Assembly (NCBI RefSeq): GCF_000982415.1 | Contig: NZ_LANI01000002.1 | Location: 310,001-374,000, forward strand | Source of the DNA: Kiloniella litopenaei | GTDB lineage: Bacteria > Pseudomonadota > Alphaproteobacteria > Kiloniellales > Kiloniellaceae | Length of the DNA stretch: 64,000 nt | Direction of reading: 5' to 3' | In this document: positions 26,500 to 35,238 of the stretch, in pieces | Layout of the letters: each line of letters begins with the position of its first letter | Numbering within the stretch: position 1 is the stretch's first letter | Made by a program: the position numbers and the translations under genes | The notes under the pieces: generated by a model | What the model saw: only the letters and a program-made list of their open reading frames with translations | Told to the model about the DNA's origin: nothing | The model's database searches: none

Positions 26500-27897
26500 G
26501 TGAGCAACGCTTCTCAACCTCAGCAAAATTTCTTTCTCTTTGGGTCTTTACCACTCCTGTTCATAAAAACAGCAACCCCCATTATTCTGGTCATGGTGGT
26601 CAATGGTCTTTTTACCCTTGTAGATGCATATTTTCTTGGCGAATTTGTCGGGGCTGATGCCCTGACAGCAGTTACGATGATGTTTCCCGTGTTCATGCTT
26701 ATTGTTGCCCTATCAACCTGGGTATCAGGTGGGTTCTCCTCCGTTCTGGCCCGACTGCTTGGGGCTAAAGAATTTGGCAGAGCGAGTACGGCCTTTACCA
26801 GTGCCTATATGCTTTCCGGTGTTGTTTGCCTGTTGCTTATTTCGATTTTTGGTTTTGGCGGGGATCAAATGATCCAGTGGGTGACCAAAGGCTCAGATAC
26901 ACTCAGCGCAATGGGTTATACCTATATATCCATACTTATCTATGGCTCCCCCCTGATTTTTATTCTGACGATCAGTGTTGATGCCTTCCGGTGCGAAGGC
27001 AAACTTGGGTTCATGACCTTTATCTCGGTCCTCTCGACCCTGTTGAATGTGCTCTTTAACTATCTGCTTATCGTGCAACTAGATCTGGGCGTCGCGGGCT
27101 CTGCTTATGGCACCCTGCTTGCGCAAACACTATCCCTGAGCGCAGTCATCATCTATCGCTACAATACAATATCAGCCATTTCTCTGATGCCCTCCCCGCT
27201 TCATCGCATTACCGGATTTTGGCGCGACTTCCTCGCACTGGGGGCGCCACAAAGCCTGTCTTATCTGGGGATTTCCTTATCATCCGGTGCTGTTTTCTAT
27301 TCGCTCCAGAACTGGGGTGGCGCGAATTATGAGGCCACAGTAACGGCCTATGGCATTACGACCCGTATTCTCACCTTTAGCTTCTTGCCCTTGCTGGGCT
27401 TGAATCTCGGCTTTCAGACAATTGCAGGGAACAATCAGGGGGCGCAAATCTTTCCCCGCGTGAACAACAGCCTGAAGATTGCGATATTTGCTTCTTTTGG
27501 CTATTGCCTGTCATTACAGTTGATATTTCATTTTATGGCTGGGCCACTGGGGTCAATTTTTGTCGACGATCAGAAAATCATTACAGAAACCGCACGCATA
27601 TTACCTCTGATCACGCTGTTTTACTTTCTCTTCGGTCCCAGTATGATTCTATCCGGTTTTTTCCAGGCTATTGGTGACGCAAAAAGATCTGCCCTTATCA
27701 GTCTGACGAGAACCTATCTTTTTTCCATTCCCCTGACCTTTGTTCTTCCCCTCTATTTTGGTGAAGTCGGAATCTGGTATGTGGGGCCAGTTACGGAAAT
27801 TTTGATGACTGTTCTGACCCTGTTCATACTTTTTCACAATGCAAGCAGAACAGGATACAAATTAGGGCTATTCAGAACTGATCCCGCACCTTCGTAA
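26500..27897 (+). CDS. MATE family efflux transporter
   Basis: A 465-residue protein with 12 predicted transmembrane helices in two related halves. It belongs to the multidrug and toxin extrusion family, which exports cationic drugs or metabolites in exchange for Na+ or H+. Helix 1 (Phe-Ile-Lys-Thr-Ala-Thr-Pro-Ile-Ile-Leu) and the Asp-Ala-Tyr-Phe-Leu-Gly segment near residue 43 match the family. The start is a GTG at 26500 with AAAGGA upstream. It appears monocistronic, and a striking 40-bp palindrome follows. The substrate is unknown. The 250-nt gap upstream holds no recognised signal. Confidence 0.9.
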   Translation: MSNASQPQQNFFLFGSLPLLFIKTATPIILVMVVNGLFTLVDAYFLGEFVGADALTAVTMMFPVFMLIVALSTWVSGGFSSVLARLLGAKEFGRASTAFTSAYMLSGVVCLLLISIFGFGGDQMIQWVTKGSDTLSAMGYTYISILIYGSPLIFILTISVDAFRCEGKLGFMTFISVLSTLLNVLFNYLLIVQLDLGVAGSAYGTLLAQTLSLSAVIIYRYNTISAISLMPSPLHRITGFWRDFLALGAPQSLSYLGISLSSGAVFYSLQNWGGANYEATVTAYGITTRILTFSFLPLLGLNLGFQTIAGNNQGAQIFPRVNNSLKIAIFASFGYCLSLQLIFHFMAGPLGSIFVDDQKIITETARILPLITLFYFLFGPSMILSGFFQAIGDAKRSALISLTRTYLFSIPLTFVLPLYFGEVGIWYVGPVTEILMTVLTLFILFHNASRTGYKLGLFRTDPAPS

Positions 27898-27930
27898 ATT
27901 GAAACCAAACGCTAAACATTTCATTTTAAT

Positions 27931-27970
27931 CTTACAAGGGGAACGCAAATATTTGCGTTCCCCTTGTAAG
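27931..27970. terminator. Perfect 40-bp palindrome after MATE gene
   Basis: Bases 27931-27950 are the exact reverse complement of 27951-27970, with no spacer (centre CGCAAAT|ATTTGCG). As RNA it forms a hairpin of about 18 bp. The following TTCTGTTACCTTTTG is only mildly T-rich. Most likely it is a terminator for the MATE gene. The absence of a loop also makes it a possible protein-binding or cruciform site. Confidence 0.6.
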
Positions 27971-28067
27971 TTCTGTTACCTTTTGTTTTCTTATCTAAAA
28001 ACAAGCTCTTCCAAATAAATTAATAAAAACAGAGCTTAAAAAGTTTGTTGTTATAAGAGGACGAGAA

Positions 28068-29606
28068 TTGCCAACCCCGGAATCCTTATTCACGGACTTC
28101 AAGCTTGATTCAGCCGAACTTCTGGAAGCCATTTTTGCAGCCTCCGGTACGTATTTTGTCATCACCGACCCTCAAACAGGATTAATCCACGCAATTAGTG
28201 ATGCGTGGTTAAAAACCCTGAAGTATAAAAGGGAAGAAGTCGTAGGACATACATCTCAAGAGCTAAATATCTGGTTAGGCCCGGAAAAAAGAGCCGAGAT
28301 GATACGCCGCATAAAAACCGACAAAACGGTCAGTCGTTTTCATGCCTGTCTGAAAGGCAAAGATGGATCGTTACATGATTTTTCAATGACAATCCAATCC
28401 ATCATTCTTGGGGAAAAAAGCTACCTCTTATTTTGCGGCTATGACATTACAGAAGAAATAAAAGTTAAAAATTCGGCCGTATCTTCGCGAAAAATGCTGG
28501 TCGATGCGCTGGAAGCAATGAGCGAAGGTTTTGTCCTGTACGATCCCGATGGATTGTTGGTCATTTGTAACAGCAAGTTCAAAGAATTTTATGGTTACAG
28601 TGATGAAGAGGCAACGCCCGGAGTTCACGAGCGTGCATTAGGCAAACGCGACATAGAAAAAGGTATGGTTATTACAGAAGGCGATGGCCAGGAATATATC
28701 AACCGACGTGCAGAGCTCTCCAAAGGTCCCCAAAAACCAAACGTCGTAACGCTTAAGGATGGGCGCTATCTTATGCTAAGCGATCGCCTTACCGAAGACG
28801 GGTATGTTGTCAGTATTCAAAAAGATATCAGCGATATAAAAGAAGCCGAATTTGCGCTTATGCGGGCCAGAGACGAAGCCCATGTCGCGAACAATACCAA
28901 GTCCGAATTTTTGGCGCATATGAGCCACGAATTAAGAACACCGCTGAATTCCATTCTGGGCTTTACCCAAGTCATGCGCGATGAATTATTGGGGGAATTG
29001 GGCCACCCCAGATACAGGGAATACATCAATGATGTGCATCATTCCGGGGAACATCTGCTAAACCTGATTAATGATGTTCTGGATATATCCAAGGTCGAGT
29101 CAGGAAAGTTTGAACTAAACGAAGATGTGCTGGATCTGAAAGATACCATTTCGGCCTGCATGCAAATCATCCGTGGTCGACCAGATGCTGCAACCCTGAA
29201 CATCCAGATCACAGTTCCCGATGAAAAGGTTTATTTTCAGGGCGATGAACGCATCATGCGCCAGATCCTGCTCAACCTGCTCACCAATGCTGTAAAATTC
29301 ACCCCCAAGGATGGGAAAGTTCTCCTCAACCTTGAAAAGAACAGTGATCACAGCATCCGTCTAATGATCAGTGATACCGGATGTGGTATAGAAGAAGCAG
29401 ATATTCCCGTTGTCCTTGCCCCCTTTGGACAGGCGCGTGTCAATGCCCGCACAGCTCACGAAGGAACGGGGTTGGGCCTTTCCCTCAGCAAGATGCTAAC
29501 CGAACTTCATGACGGCACGCTGAACCTGACAAGCAAAGTCCAGGAAGGAACACAAGTCACTCTGAACTTCCCCCCGGAAAGGCATGTTGACCCGGCGTCA
29601 ATCTGA
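28068..29606 (+). CDS. PAS-domain sensor histidine kinase
   Basis: A 512-residue soluble kinase with no transmembrane helix. Residues about 17-135 form a first PAS domain (Leu-Glu-Ala-Ile-Phe-Ala-Ala-Ser-Gly-Thr-Tyr) and about 140-260 a second (Met-Ser-Glu-Gly-Phe-Val-Leu-Tyr-Asp). The HisKA dimerisation helix has the phospho-acceptor His287 in Met-Ser-His-Glu-Leu-Arg-Thr-Pro. The ATPase domain has the N box (Leu-Thr-Asn-Ala-Val-Lys-Phe-Thr), G1 Asp-Thr-Gly-Cys-Gly-Ile and G2 Gly-Thr-Gly-Leu-Gly-Leu-Ser. No receiver domain or response regulator gene is adjacent, so it is an orphan kinase. The signal may be a cytoplasmic redox or small-molecule cue. The start is a TTG at 28068 with AGAGGA 7 nt upstream. 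Confidence 0.93.
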   Translation: MPTPESLFTDFKLDSAELLEAIFAASGTYFVITDPQTGLIHAISDAWLKTLKYKREEVVGHTSQELNIWLGPEKRAEMIRRIKTDKTVSRFHACLKGKDGSLHDFSMTIQSIILGEKSYLLFCGYDITEEIKVKNSAVSSRKMLVDALEAMSEGFVLYDPDGLLVICNSKFKEFYGYSDEEATPGVHERALGKRDIEKGMVITEGDGQEYINRRAELSKGPQKPNVVTLKDGRYLMLSDRLTEDGYVVSIQKDISDIKEAEFALMRARDEAHVANNTKSEFLAHMSHELRTPLNSILGFTQVMRDELLGELGHPRYREYINDVHHSGEHLLNLINDVLDISKVESGKFELNEDVLDLKDTISACMQIIRGRPDAATLNIQITVPDEKVYFQGDERIMRQILLNLLTNAVKFTPKDGKVLLNLEKNSDHSIRLMISDTGCGIEEADIPVVLAPFGQARVNARTAHEGTGLGLSLSKMLTELHDGTLNLTSKVQEGTQVTLNFPPERHVDPASI

Positions 29607-29614
29607 CACCCTAT

Positions 29615-29660
29615 CCCCAAGATTTGATGGCCCCAAGATTTGATGGCCCCAAGATTTGAT
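29615..29660. repeat. Tandem repeat, three copies of 16 bp
   Basis: The unit CCCCAAGATTTGATGG occurs at 29615-29630 and 29631-29646, and again (14 bases) at 29647-29660, beginning 8 nt after the histidine kinase stop codon. The copies are identical. It is too short and spacer-free to be CRISPR. Confidence 0.95.
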
Positions 29661-29810
29661 AAGTAAGCATCTGACAAAAAGCAGTTTCATCAGACAAATC
29701 CGGTCAATCTTGTTTACTGATAAAAAACAGAAAGACTTGGGACAGACCCGAAAGCAACATATATAGTCATCCCTATAGATGTGGATGCTCTAACTTAACG
29801 GATACCTGAG

Positions 29811-32318
29811 TTGCCAGTTTCAGATATTGTTCTCACCATTTCTGCCCTTCTTATCGTCATCGCCTGTACCCAGCCGCTGGCCCGAAGAACGGGTCTGCCC
29901 TTTACGGTTGTGCTGGGTATTATCGGCGTCATTATTGCCTCTGGCGCAAGCTGGCTTCTCCACACCCGGCTGACGGACCAATTCAACGAAGTCGCTGCAC
30001 TGGTCGTCAACATGCCCGTATCATCAGCAACTTTTCTGGATGTTCTGTTGCCGATTCTGCTTTTTCAGGGGGCCATAACCATTGATGTCCGGCGCCTGAC
30101 AAAAGACACCGTTCCCGTTATATTTCTTGCTGTTTTAGGGGTTTTTATTGCCATTGCCTTAATCGGCGGGGCTGTATCTCTGGTATCCAGTGCCCCCCTG
30201 GTTATTTGTCTTCTTTTTGGCGCTATTGTTGCCACCACCGATCCCAGCGCGGTCATCAGTCTCTTTCGGGATCTGGGGGCGCCTGAACGCTTGACCCGGC
30301 TGGTCGAAGGCGAAAGCCTGTTGAACGATGCCACAGCCATTGCTGCTTTTGGTGCGTTTCTAACCCTTATTATTTCGGGTGGTGGCTATGAACCCGGCCT
30401 TCTGGTTCAACAACTCGGGTTTGCCTTTCTCGGCGGTGTTATTACCGGCGTAATCTGTGGTCGCATAGCGATCACCCTGATTTCCTGGCTTAGCTCTTTT
30501 CGTTCGGCGCAGCTAACTATCACCGTTGCGCTGCCTTTTGTTATCTATATTCTTGCCAAAAACTACATCCAGATTTCTGGTGTTGTTGCTGTGGTTACCA
30601 GCGGCCTTGTCCTCAGCGCCATGGCACGCCCCCGCTTTGAACCTGAAACCTTCAAGTTTTTTCAAGAAACACTGGAACAGCTTGCATGGTGGGCGGGGGG
30701 GCTGGTCTTTATCCTTGCCGCATTGGTTGTACCCGATCTGTTATCGGATTTTGTCCTGTCCGATGTCCTGATTATTTTAACCGCTGTCATTGCAGCGTTG
30801 ATTGCAAGGGCGGTTATCCTGTTTGGGATTTTTCCCTTACTGGCTGCTCTCAAACTAACTCAGCGTGTCGATAACCCGACCAAAATTGTGATTGTCTGGG
30901 GCGGATTACGCGGTGCAGTGACCCTGGCCCTTGCCTTGGCCGTTACCGAAAACCCGTTAATTGATCGCGAAACACAACGCTTCATCGCAATACAGGCAAC
31001 TGGCTTTGCCCTCTTCACACTGCTGATACAGGGAACAACGCTAACGGCCTTGATGAAGTGGTTAAAACTTGACCAGCTTTCCCCCATTGAACGCGCCTTT
31101 CGAATTCAGGTTTTAACCCAGTCTCTTTCTACCGTTAAATCCAGCCTGAATAATTTTGCAACCCGTTTTCAGCTCGACCCCAGACTGACTGAACAAACTG
31201 CGCAGCAATACATCAACCGCCTGTCCCGTATCGCAGACGATAAATCATACAAACAGGAGATAAATGATCAGGATCGTCTGATAATCGGCCTTGTTGCTTT
31301 AACCAACCAAGAAAAATCCCTTTTACTTGATCAACGATTAAGCGGCATCCTGCGCCACGATCTGGTGGACAGGTATTTACTGGTCATCGAAGACATGATC
31401 GATGCTGCAAGGGAAAGCGGGCGCGAAGGGTATATTTCCGCGGCCAAAAAACCCTATCGCCACAGTACAAAATTCAGAATATTGAGCTGGGCGCATACTC
31501 ACCTGGGTTTTAACCGTCCCATTGCATCGCATTTGGGCAAACATTTCCACTTCCTGCTGATTAACCGCATTCTGGTATTAGAACTGAAAAGTTTTCTTGA
31601 TCAGCGCCTTCAAAACCTTTTGGGCACACAGTCCGTTACTGTTTTACAGGAAATCCTTGATCAGCGACTGGACAGTATTGAACGACACCTTGCGGCATTG
31701 CGTCTGCAATATCCCAAATTTGCCAAAACACTTGATCGCCGCATTTTGGAACGTATCGCCTATCGGGATGAATTGGAACAGATTAAAAATTTTCGCGATG
31801 CCGGCATCATTAGTCTGGATCTCGCGCGCAGCCTGACAAGCGAGGCAAACTTCTTTCATGCCGCAAGACGGTCACAAACGCACGTTGATATCAAATCAAA
31901 AACCGCCGAGCTTCTAACGGCTTTCCCCGTATTTAAAAACCTTGAAGTTTCAGAACTGACACAGGTTATAAAAGAACTTCACCCCCGCGTTCTTGCCGAT
32001 GGTGCTTATGTCTTCAAAAAAGGAGATAAGGCAGATGGCCTCTATTTTATCGAAAGTGGTGCGGTAGAAATTCGGGTAGGAGACGATGTTCACCGCCTTG
32101 GACAAGGCGATTTCTTTGGTGAAATGGCACTTCTTAATGAAACCAATAGAAGTGCATCGGTAAAATCCATTAGTTTTTCGCACCTGCTATTACTAGAAAA
32201 AGACACCTTTCACGAATTGGCCCGCACCCATCCAGATTGGCGCAGTTCCCTGAGTGACGTTGCAACCAAACGAAAAACCATGAACAGAGAAACAAGAACA
32301 GATTTGAAAACCGATTGA
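29811..32318 (+). CDS. CPA1 cation/proton antiporter with C-terminal cyclic-nucleotide-binding domain
   Basis: An 835-residue protein. Residues 1-425 form the antiporter: Ala-Thr-Thr-Asp-Pro-Ser-Ala-Val helix near residue 145, Gly-Glu-Ser-Leu-Leu-Asn-Asp-Ala near 170 (Asn-Asp, the electroneutral CPA1 type) and Trp-Gly-Gly-Leu-Arg-Gly-Ala near 363. A helical cytoplasmic linker of about 250 residues follows. Residues about 690-810 are a cNMP-binding domain with an intact phosphate-binding cassette (Phe-Phe-Gly-Glu-Met-Ala-Leu-Leu, then Asn-Arg-Ser-Ala). This resembles SOS1/sperm-NHE-like architecture, in which cAMP or cGMP would gate ion exchange. The start is a TTG with only a weak GGAT upstream. 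It probably controls pH or Na+. The next gene starts 72 nt downstream. Confidence 0.92.
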   Translation: MPVSDIVLTISALLIVIACTQPLARRTGLPFTVVLGIIGVIIASGASWLLHTRLTDQFNEVAALVVNMPVSSATFLDVLLPILLFQGAITIDVRRLTKDTVPVIFLAVLGVFIAIALIGGAVSLVSSAPLVICLLFGAIVATTDPSAVISLFRDLGAPERLTRLVEGESLLNDATAIAAFGAFLTLIISGGGYEPGLLVQQLGFAFLGGVITGVICGRIAITLISWLSSFRSAQLTITVALPFVIYILAKNYIQISGVVAVVTSGLVLSAMARPRFEPETFKFFQETLEQLAWWAGGLVFILAALVVPDLLSDFVLSDVLIILTAVIAALIARAVILFGIFPLLAALKLTQRVDNPTKIVIVWGGLRGAVTLALALAVTENPLIDRETQRFIAIQATGFALFTLLIQGTTLTALMKWLKLDQLSPIERAFRIQVLTQSLSTVKSSLNNFATRFQLDPRLTEQTAQQYINRLSRIADDKSYKQEINDQDRLIIGLVALTNQEKSLLLDQRLSGILRHDLVDRYLLVIEDMIDAARESGREGYISAAKKPYRHSTKFRILSWAHTHLGFNRPIASHLGKHFHFLLINRILVLELKSFLDQRLQNLLGTQSVTVLQEILDQRLDSIERHLAALRLQYPKFAKTLDRRILERIAYRDELEQIKNFRDAGIISLDLARSLTSEANFFHAARRSQTHVDIKSKTAELLTAFPVFKNLEVSELTQVIKELHPRVLADGAYVFKKGDKADGLYFIESGAVEIRVGDDVHRLGQGDFFGEMALLNETNRSASVKSISFSHLLLLEKDTFHELARTHPDWRSSLSDVATKRKTMNRETRTDLKTD

Positions 32319-32390
32319 TTTTTGCAATCTACCGCAATGATATAGACCGACCAAGCTCCCCCTGCAGACACTTATACAGAAAGTTTCCCC

Positions 32391-33914
32391 GTGGCCCAAA
32401 CCAGCACGAAAAGGACAAAAAAAGCCCGGGAAAGAGACCTTGTGCATGGCAGTCTGCCAGCACACTTCAAAGCGCTGGCCATTCCCGCTGGCATCGGCAT
32501 GCTGTTCAATACTCTCTATAATGTGGTGGACACCTTCTTTGCCGGGATGATCTCTACGGATGCCCAGGCCGGGCTTTCCGTTTCTTTTACGGTGTTTTTT
32601 ATTCTCATCGCCTTTGGCATCGGGCTGGGACAGGGTATCTCTGCCCTTGTTGGGTCAGCCATTGGCGCCAACAGGAACAAGGTCGGTAATGACACGGCCA
32701 GCGATGATGAAAAACAAACCCAGACAACGGAACATTCCTCAGAAGACATTACCTCACCAAAAGATATAGCTGCGCCCAAGGACATATCTGCACCCAAAGA
32801 CATATCTGCACAGGGCCTCAGCTTTGCCACGCTCTTCTCTTTCCTGCTTTGTTTGGCTGGCTACTACGCTATCCCTCACCTGCTGGATTTACTCGGAGTT
32901 TATAACGGCTATCGAACACTCGCCCATGATTACCTGATCCTTATCCTCTTTGCCGCGCCAGCCTTTATGATCGCCTTTGCCGCCAACGGTATTCTGAGCG
33001 CTCAGGGCGATACAGTGACAAACCGCAATGCCCTGATCGGGGGATTTCTCGCCAACTGCCTCTTGAACCCGCTGTTTATTTTCGGGGCCTTTGGCATTCC
33101 AGGGCTTGGCTTTGACGGCCTCGCCATATCCACCGTGATCATCGAATGGTTCGTGGCCTTCTACCTTTTGTCCCACGCCCTGAAATCGCGGGCAATGGCA
33201 CAGACAAGGCTGTCCTGCTTCATCCCCCATCTGAAGATCATCAAAGACATCGTGGCTCAGGGTGCCCCGGCAAGCCTGAATTTCCTGACCATCACTGTGG
33301 GTGTTTTTGTCATCCAGTATTTCCTGCAACCCTTTGGCGCAACCGCGGTCGCGGCCTATGGCATTGCCCTGCGCATTGAACAGCTTGTCCTGCTCCCCGG
33401 CTTGGGGCTGACAATCGTTCTCTTGCCGATCATTGCGCAAAACTATGGTGCCAAAGAACTCGACAGAGTGCGTTATGCCTTTTGGTGGTGTGTGCTAACT
33501 GGCATCGGCATGATGCTTGTTGGTACGGTATTGCTCTTGCTCGGCGGCAAGTTCTTGCTGGGCCTCTTCACCCCGGATCAAGATGTTATCTCGGTCGGCT
33601 TCGATTACCTGATCCTCGCCGCGCCGATGCTGCCCGCCTACCTCACCCTCTTTGCGATGATGTCCTTTTTCCAGGGCATCAAACGTCCGATCTGGACCGT
33701 CTGGATCGGGATCTACCGACAAATCTTCGCCTCGGCAGGTTTCGCCGCCCTCTTTATCTATATCCTGAACTGGAACGAATGGGGCGTCTGGACCGCCGTG
33801 TTTGCCTCTGTCTGGAGCGGCCTCCTGCTCTCCACGATTATCCTGATCATCGTCGCGAGAAAAAGCATACAAGGATTGGGTGGACCGGGAGTTTTGAGAG
33901 TGTATGAGAGTTAG
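32391..33914 (+). CDS. MATE family efflux transporter with repeat-containing loop
   Basis: A 507-residue MATE transporter, different from the one at 26.5 kb. Core helices are normal: Pro-Ala-Gly-Ile-Gly-Met-Leu-Phe-Asn-Thr-Leu-Tyr-Asn-Val at the start, and Gly-Leu-Gly-Gln-Gly-Ile-Ser-Ala-Leu-Val in helix 3. Residues about 98-143 form an insertion in the loop after helix 2/3. It is hydrophilic and contains three copies of a six-residue unit (Ser/Ala-Pro-Lys-Asp-Ile-Ser/Ala). This loop usually joins helices in the cytoplasm. It explains the length above the usual 450-460. The start is a GTG at 32391. The gene is closer to GC-rich codon use than the following AT-rich HEAT gene. The substrate is unknown. 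Confidence 0.9.
   Translation: MAQTSTKRTKKARERDLVHGSLPAHFKALAIPAGIGMLFNTLYNVVDTFFAGMISTDAQAGLSVSFTVFFILIAFGIGLGQGISALVGSAIGANRNKVGNDTASDDEKQTQTTEHSSEDITSPKDIAAPKDISAPKDISAQGLSFATLFSFLLCLAGYYAIPHLLDLLGVYNGYRTLAHDYLILILFAAPAFMIAFAANGILSAQGDTVTNRNALIGGFLANCLLNPLFIFGAFGIPGLGFDGLAISTVIIEWFVAFYLLSHALKSRAMAQTRLSCFIPHLKIIKDIVAQGAPASLNFLTITVGVFVIQYFLQPFGATAVAAYGIALRIEQLVLLPGLGLTIVLLPIIAQNYGAKELDRVRYAFWWCVLTGIGMMLVGTVLLLLGGKFLLGLFTPDQDVISVGFDYLILAAPMLPAYLTLFAMMSFFQGIKRPIWTVWIGIYRQIFASAGFAALFIYILNWNEWGVWTAVFASVWSGLLLSTIILIIVARKSIQGLGGPGVLRVYES
32754..32807 (+). repeat. In-frame 18-bp tandem repeat within MATE loop
   Basis: Three 18-bp copies at 32754-32771, 32772-32789 and 32790-32807, the last two differing at two positions, encode the six-residue unit Pro-Lys-Asp-Ile-Ser/Ala-Ala/Ser. 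A more diverged fourth copy (Ser-Glu-Asp-Ile-Thr) precedes them. Confidence 0.9.
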
Positions 33915-34061
33915 ATAAATCTGAAGTTTAAGGTAAGTCATAAAAACTTATACAGATGTATACACTGGTGTAATTTATACAGGTTTTTTAAACTAAATTT
34001 ATCAATGAGCTATAAATTTCATAATGCTTCTAACTGATTAAGACCACAAGTAAACGTTGAA

Positions 34062-35174
34062 TTATTTCAACCAATTTTTAATAGCCTCAATATTCGCTTT
34101 ATTGCTTAAAATCGCCTCCTCATAATCTTCCTCATTATCAAACTCGTACATCCATTCATCTTTTGCCCAACACTGCATGTCATGAAGCTCAACTTTCATG
34201 TACTTATGAATAATTTGCAGATTAGAATTGAGAGCAGGAATCATTTGATCAGGCTTATCGATGCCAGATAATGTTTCTAAGAAGGCTTTTTGAATTTCGA
34301 AAAAATCATTCTCCCATGATTCTAGTTCAAGCATTTGCGCATATCTCGTTGAAAGCCATAAGAAGGCTCCTGGCTCTGTCGGGTTTTGAATAAAATCAAT
34401 AATCATATGACTGTTGTGATTACACTCAGGGCCAATAAACTTTTGTAAAGATGACCATGAAAACTTGATTTCTTGTTTTGCTAAATACGATAAAAGATCA
34501 AAATTAGTTTTATCTTCTTGCAACATTCCAGCATCTAAAATTAGTTCAGACCTTCCTCCATTTATCAAGATAAACATTATCTTTTCTAAAATGCTAGCAT
34601 CATGCGCCTGTAAAAGTAGTTTGGCTATAGCCGGAGCGTTTTCATCATCTAACAAAGCTCTCTTATCCAGCTGCTCAAGGCTTACCATTTGAAGTGCAGG
34701 GTCCGAGGGTTCAATGAAAGTAATAATATCGTTGAATGAAAGCGTTAGAAGCTCTTCCGGTGCTTCTTTTAAAATCGTTATTTTAATTATATTTTCTGAA
34801 TCATTGATAAGTCTTTTATACAAAAATTCGGAAAGGGGTTCGTCGTTGGGGTCGGAGATTCTGATCAAATACTTTAACGCATCAGCACGAACTGAAGCAT
34901 CTGGGTCGTGCTTCGCCAAACTATACAATACATCCGATTGTTGCATTCCGGCCAAAACAACGATTAAATTTCTGCGCACACCAGAAGAAGGCTCACCGTC
35001 GGGTAAACTTTGCAATTTTGAAGCAGAACTTTTCCACTTCTTAAGGGCAAGGGACCATATGGCCCAAACCTTTTCAGGGCCATCCCCGTTTTCTAAAAGG
35101 TTGTTGATCTTAGCCTCTTCTAGATTGTTAACATCTTCAAAAGAGTTATAACGATTTACCTGATTAATTGTCAT
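34062..35174 (-). CDS. HEAT-repeat-like hypothetical protein, AT-rich
   Basis: A 370-residue all-helical protein. The middle region holds HEAT/armadillo-like helical pairs, with a canonical Asp-Ala-Ser-Val-Arg-Ala-Asp-Ala-Leu-Lys-Tyr-Leu near residue 90, preceded by Arg-Arg-Asn-Leu-Ile-Val-Val-Leu-Ala-Gly. There is no signal peptide or membrane segment, so it is cytoplasmic. The C-terminus is Trp- and Glu-rich (Glu-Trp-Met-Tyr-Glu-Phe-Asp-Asn-Glu-Glu-Asp). Such proteins usually act as protein-binding scaffolds. Base composition is much richer in A and T than in flanking genes, and no partner gene is adjacent, so it looks horizontally acquired. It could be part of an unknown defence or regulatory module; nothing in the sequence proves that. 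Confidence 0.7.
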   Translation of the reverse strand: MTINQVNRYNSFEDVNNLEEAKINNLLENGDGPEKVWAIWSLALKKWKSSASKLQSLPDGEPSSGVRRNLIVVLAGMQQSDVLYSLAKHDPDASVRADALKYLIRISDPNDEPLSEFLYKRLINDSENIIKITILKEAPEELLTLSFNDIITFIEPSDPALQMVSLEQLDKRALLDDENAPAIAKLLLQAHDASILEKIMFILINGGRSELILDAGMLQEDKTNFDLLSYLAKQEIKFSWSSLQKFIGPECNHNSHMIIDFIQNPTEPGAFLWLSTRYAQMLELESWENDFFEIQKAFLETLSGIDKPDQMIPALNSNLQIIHKYMKVELHDMQCWAKDEWMYEFDNEEDYEEAILSNKANIEAIKNWLK

Positions 35175-35238
35175 TTACAGTGATACCCAAAACAGGATTC
35201 CCACAGCTTAAAAACATGATACCCACTAACCGTTAATT

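Noticed and set aside
29615-29660. Possible CRISPR array
   Set aside because: The 16-bp units are directly abutting with no spacers and only about three copies, with no cas genes nearby.
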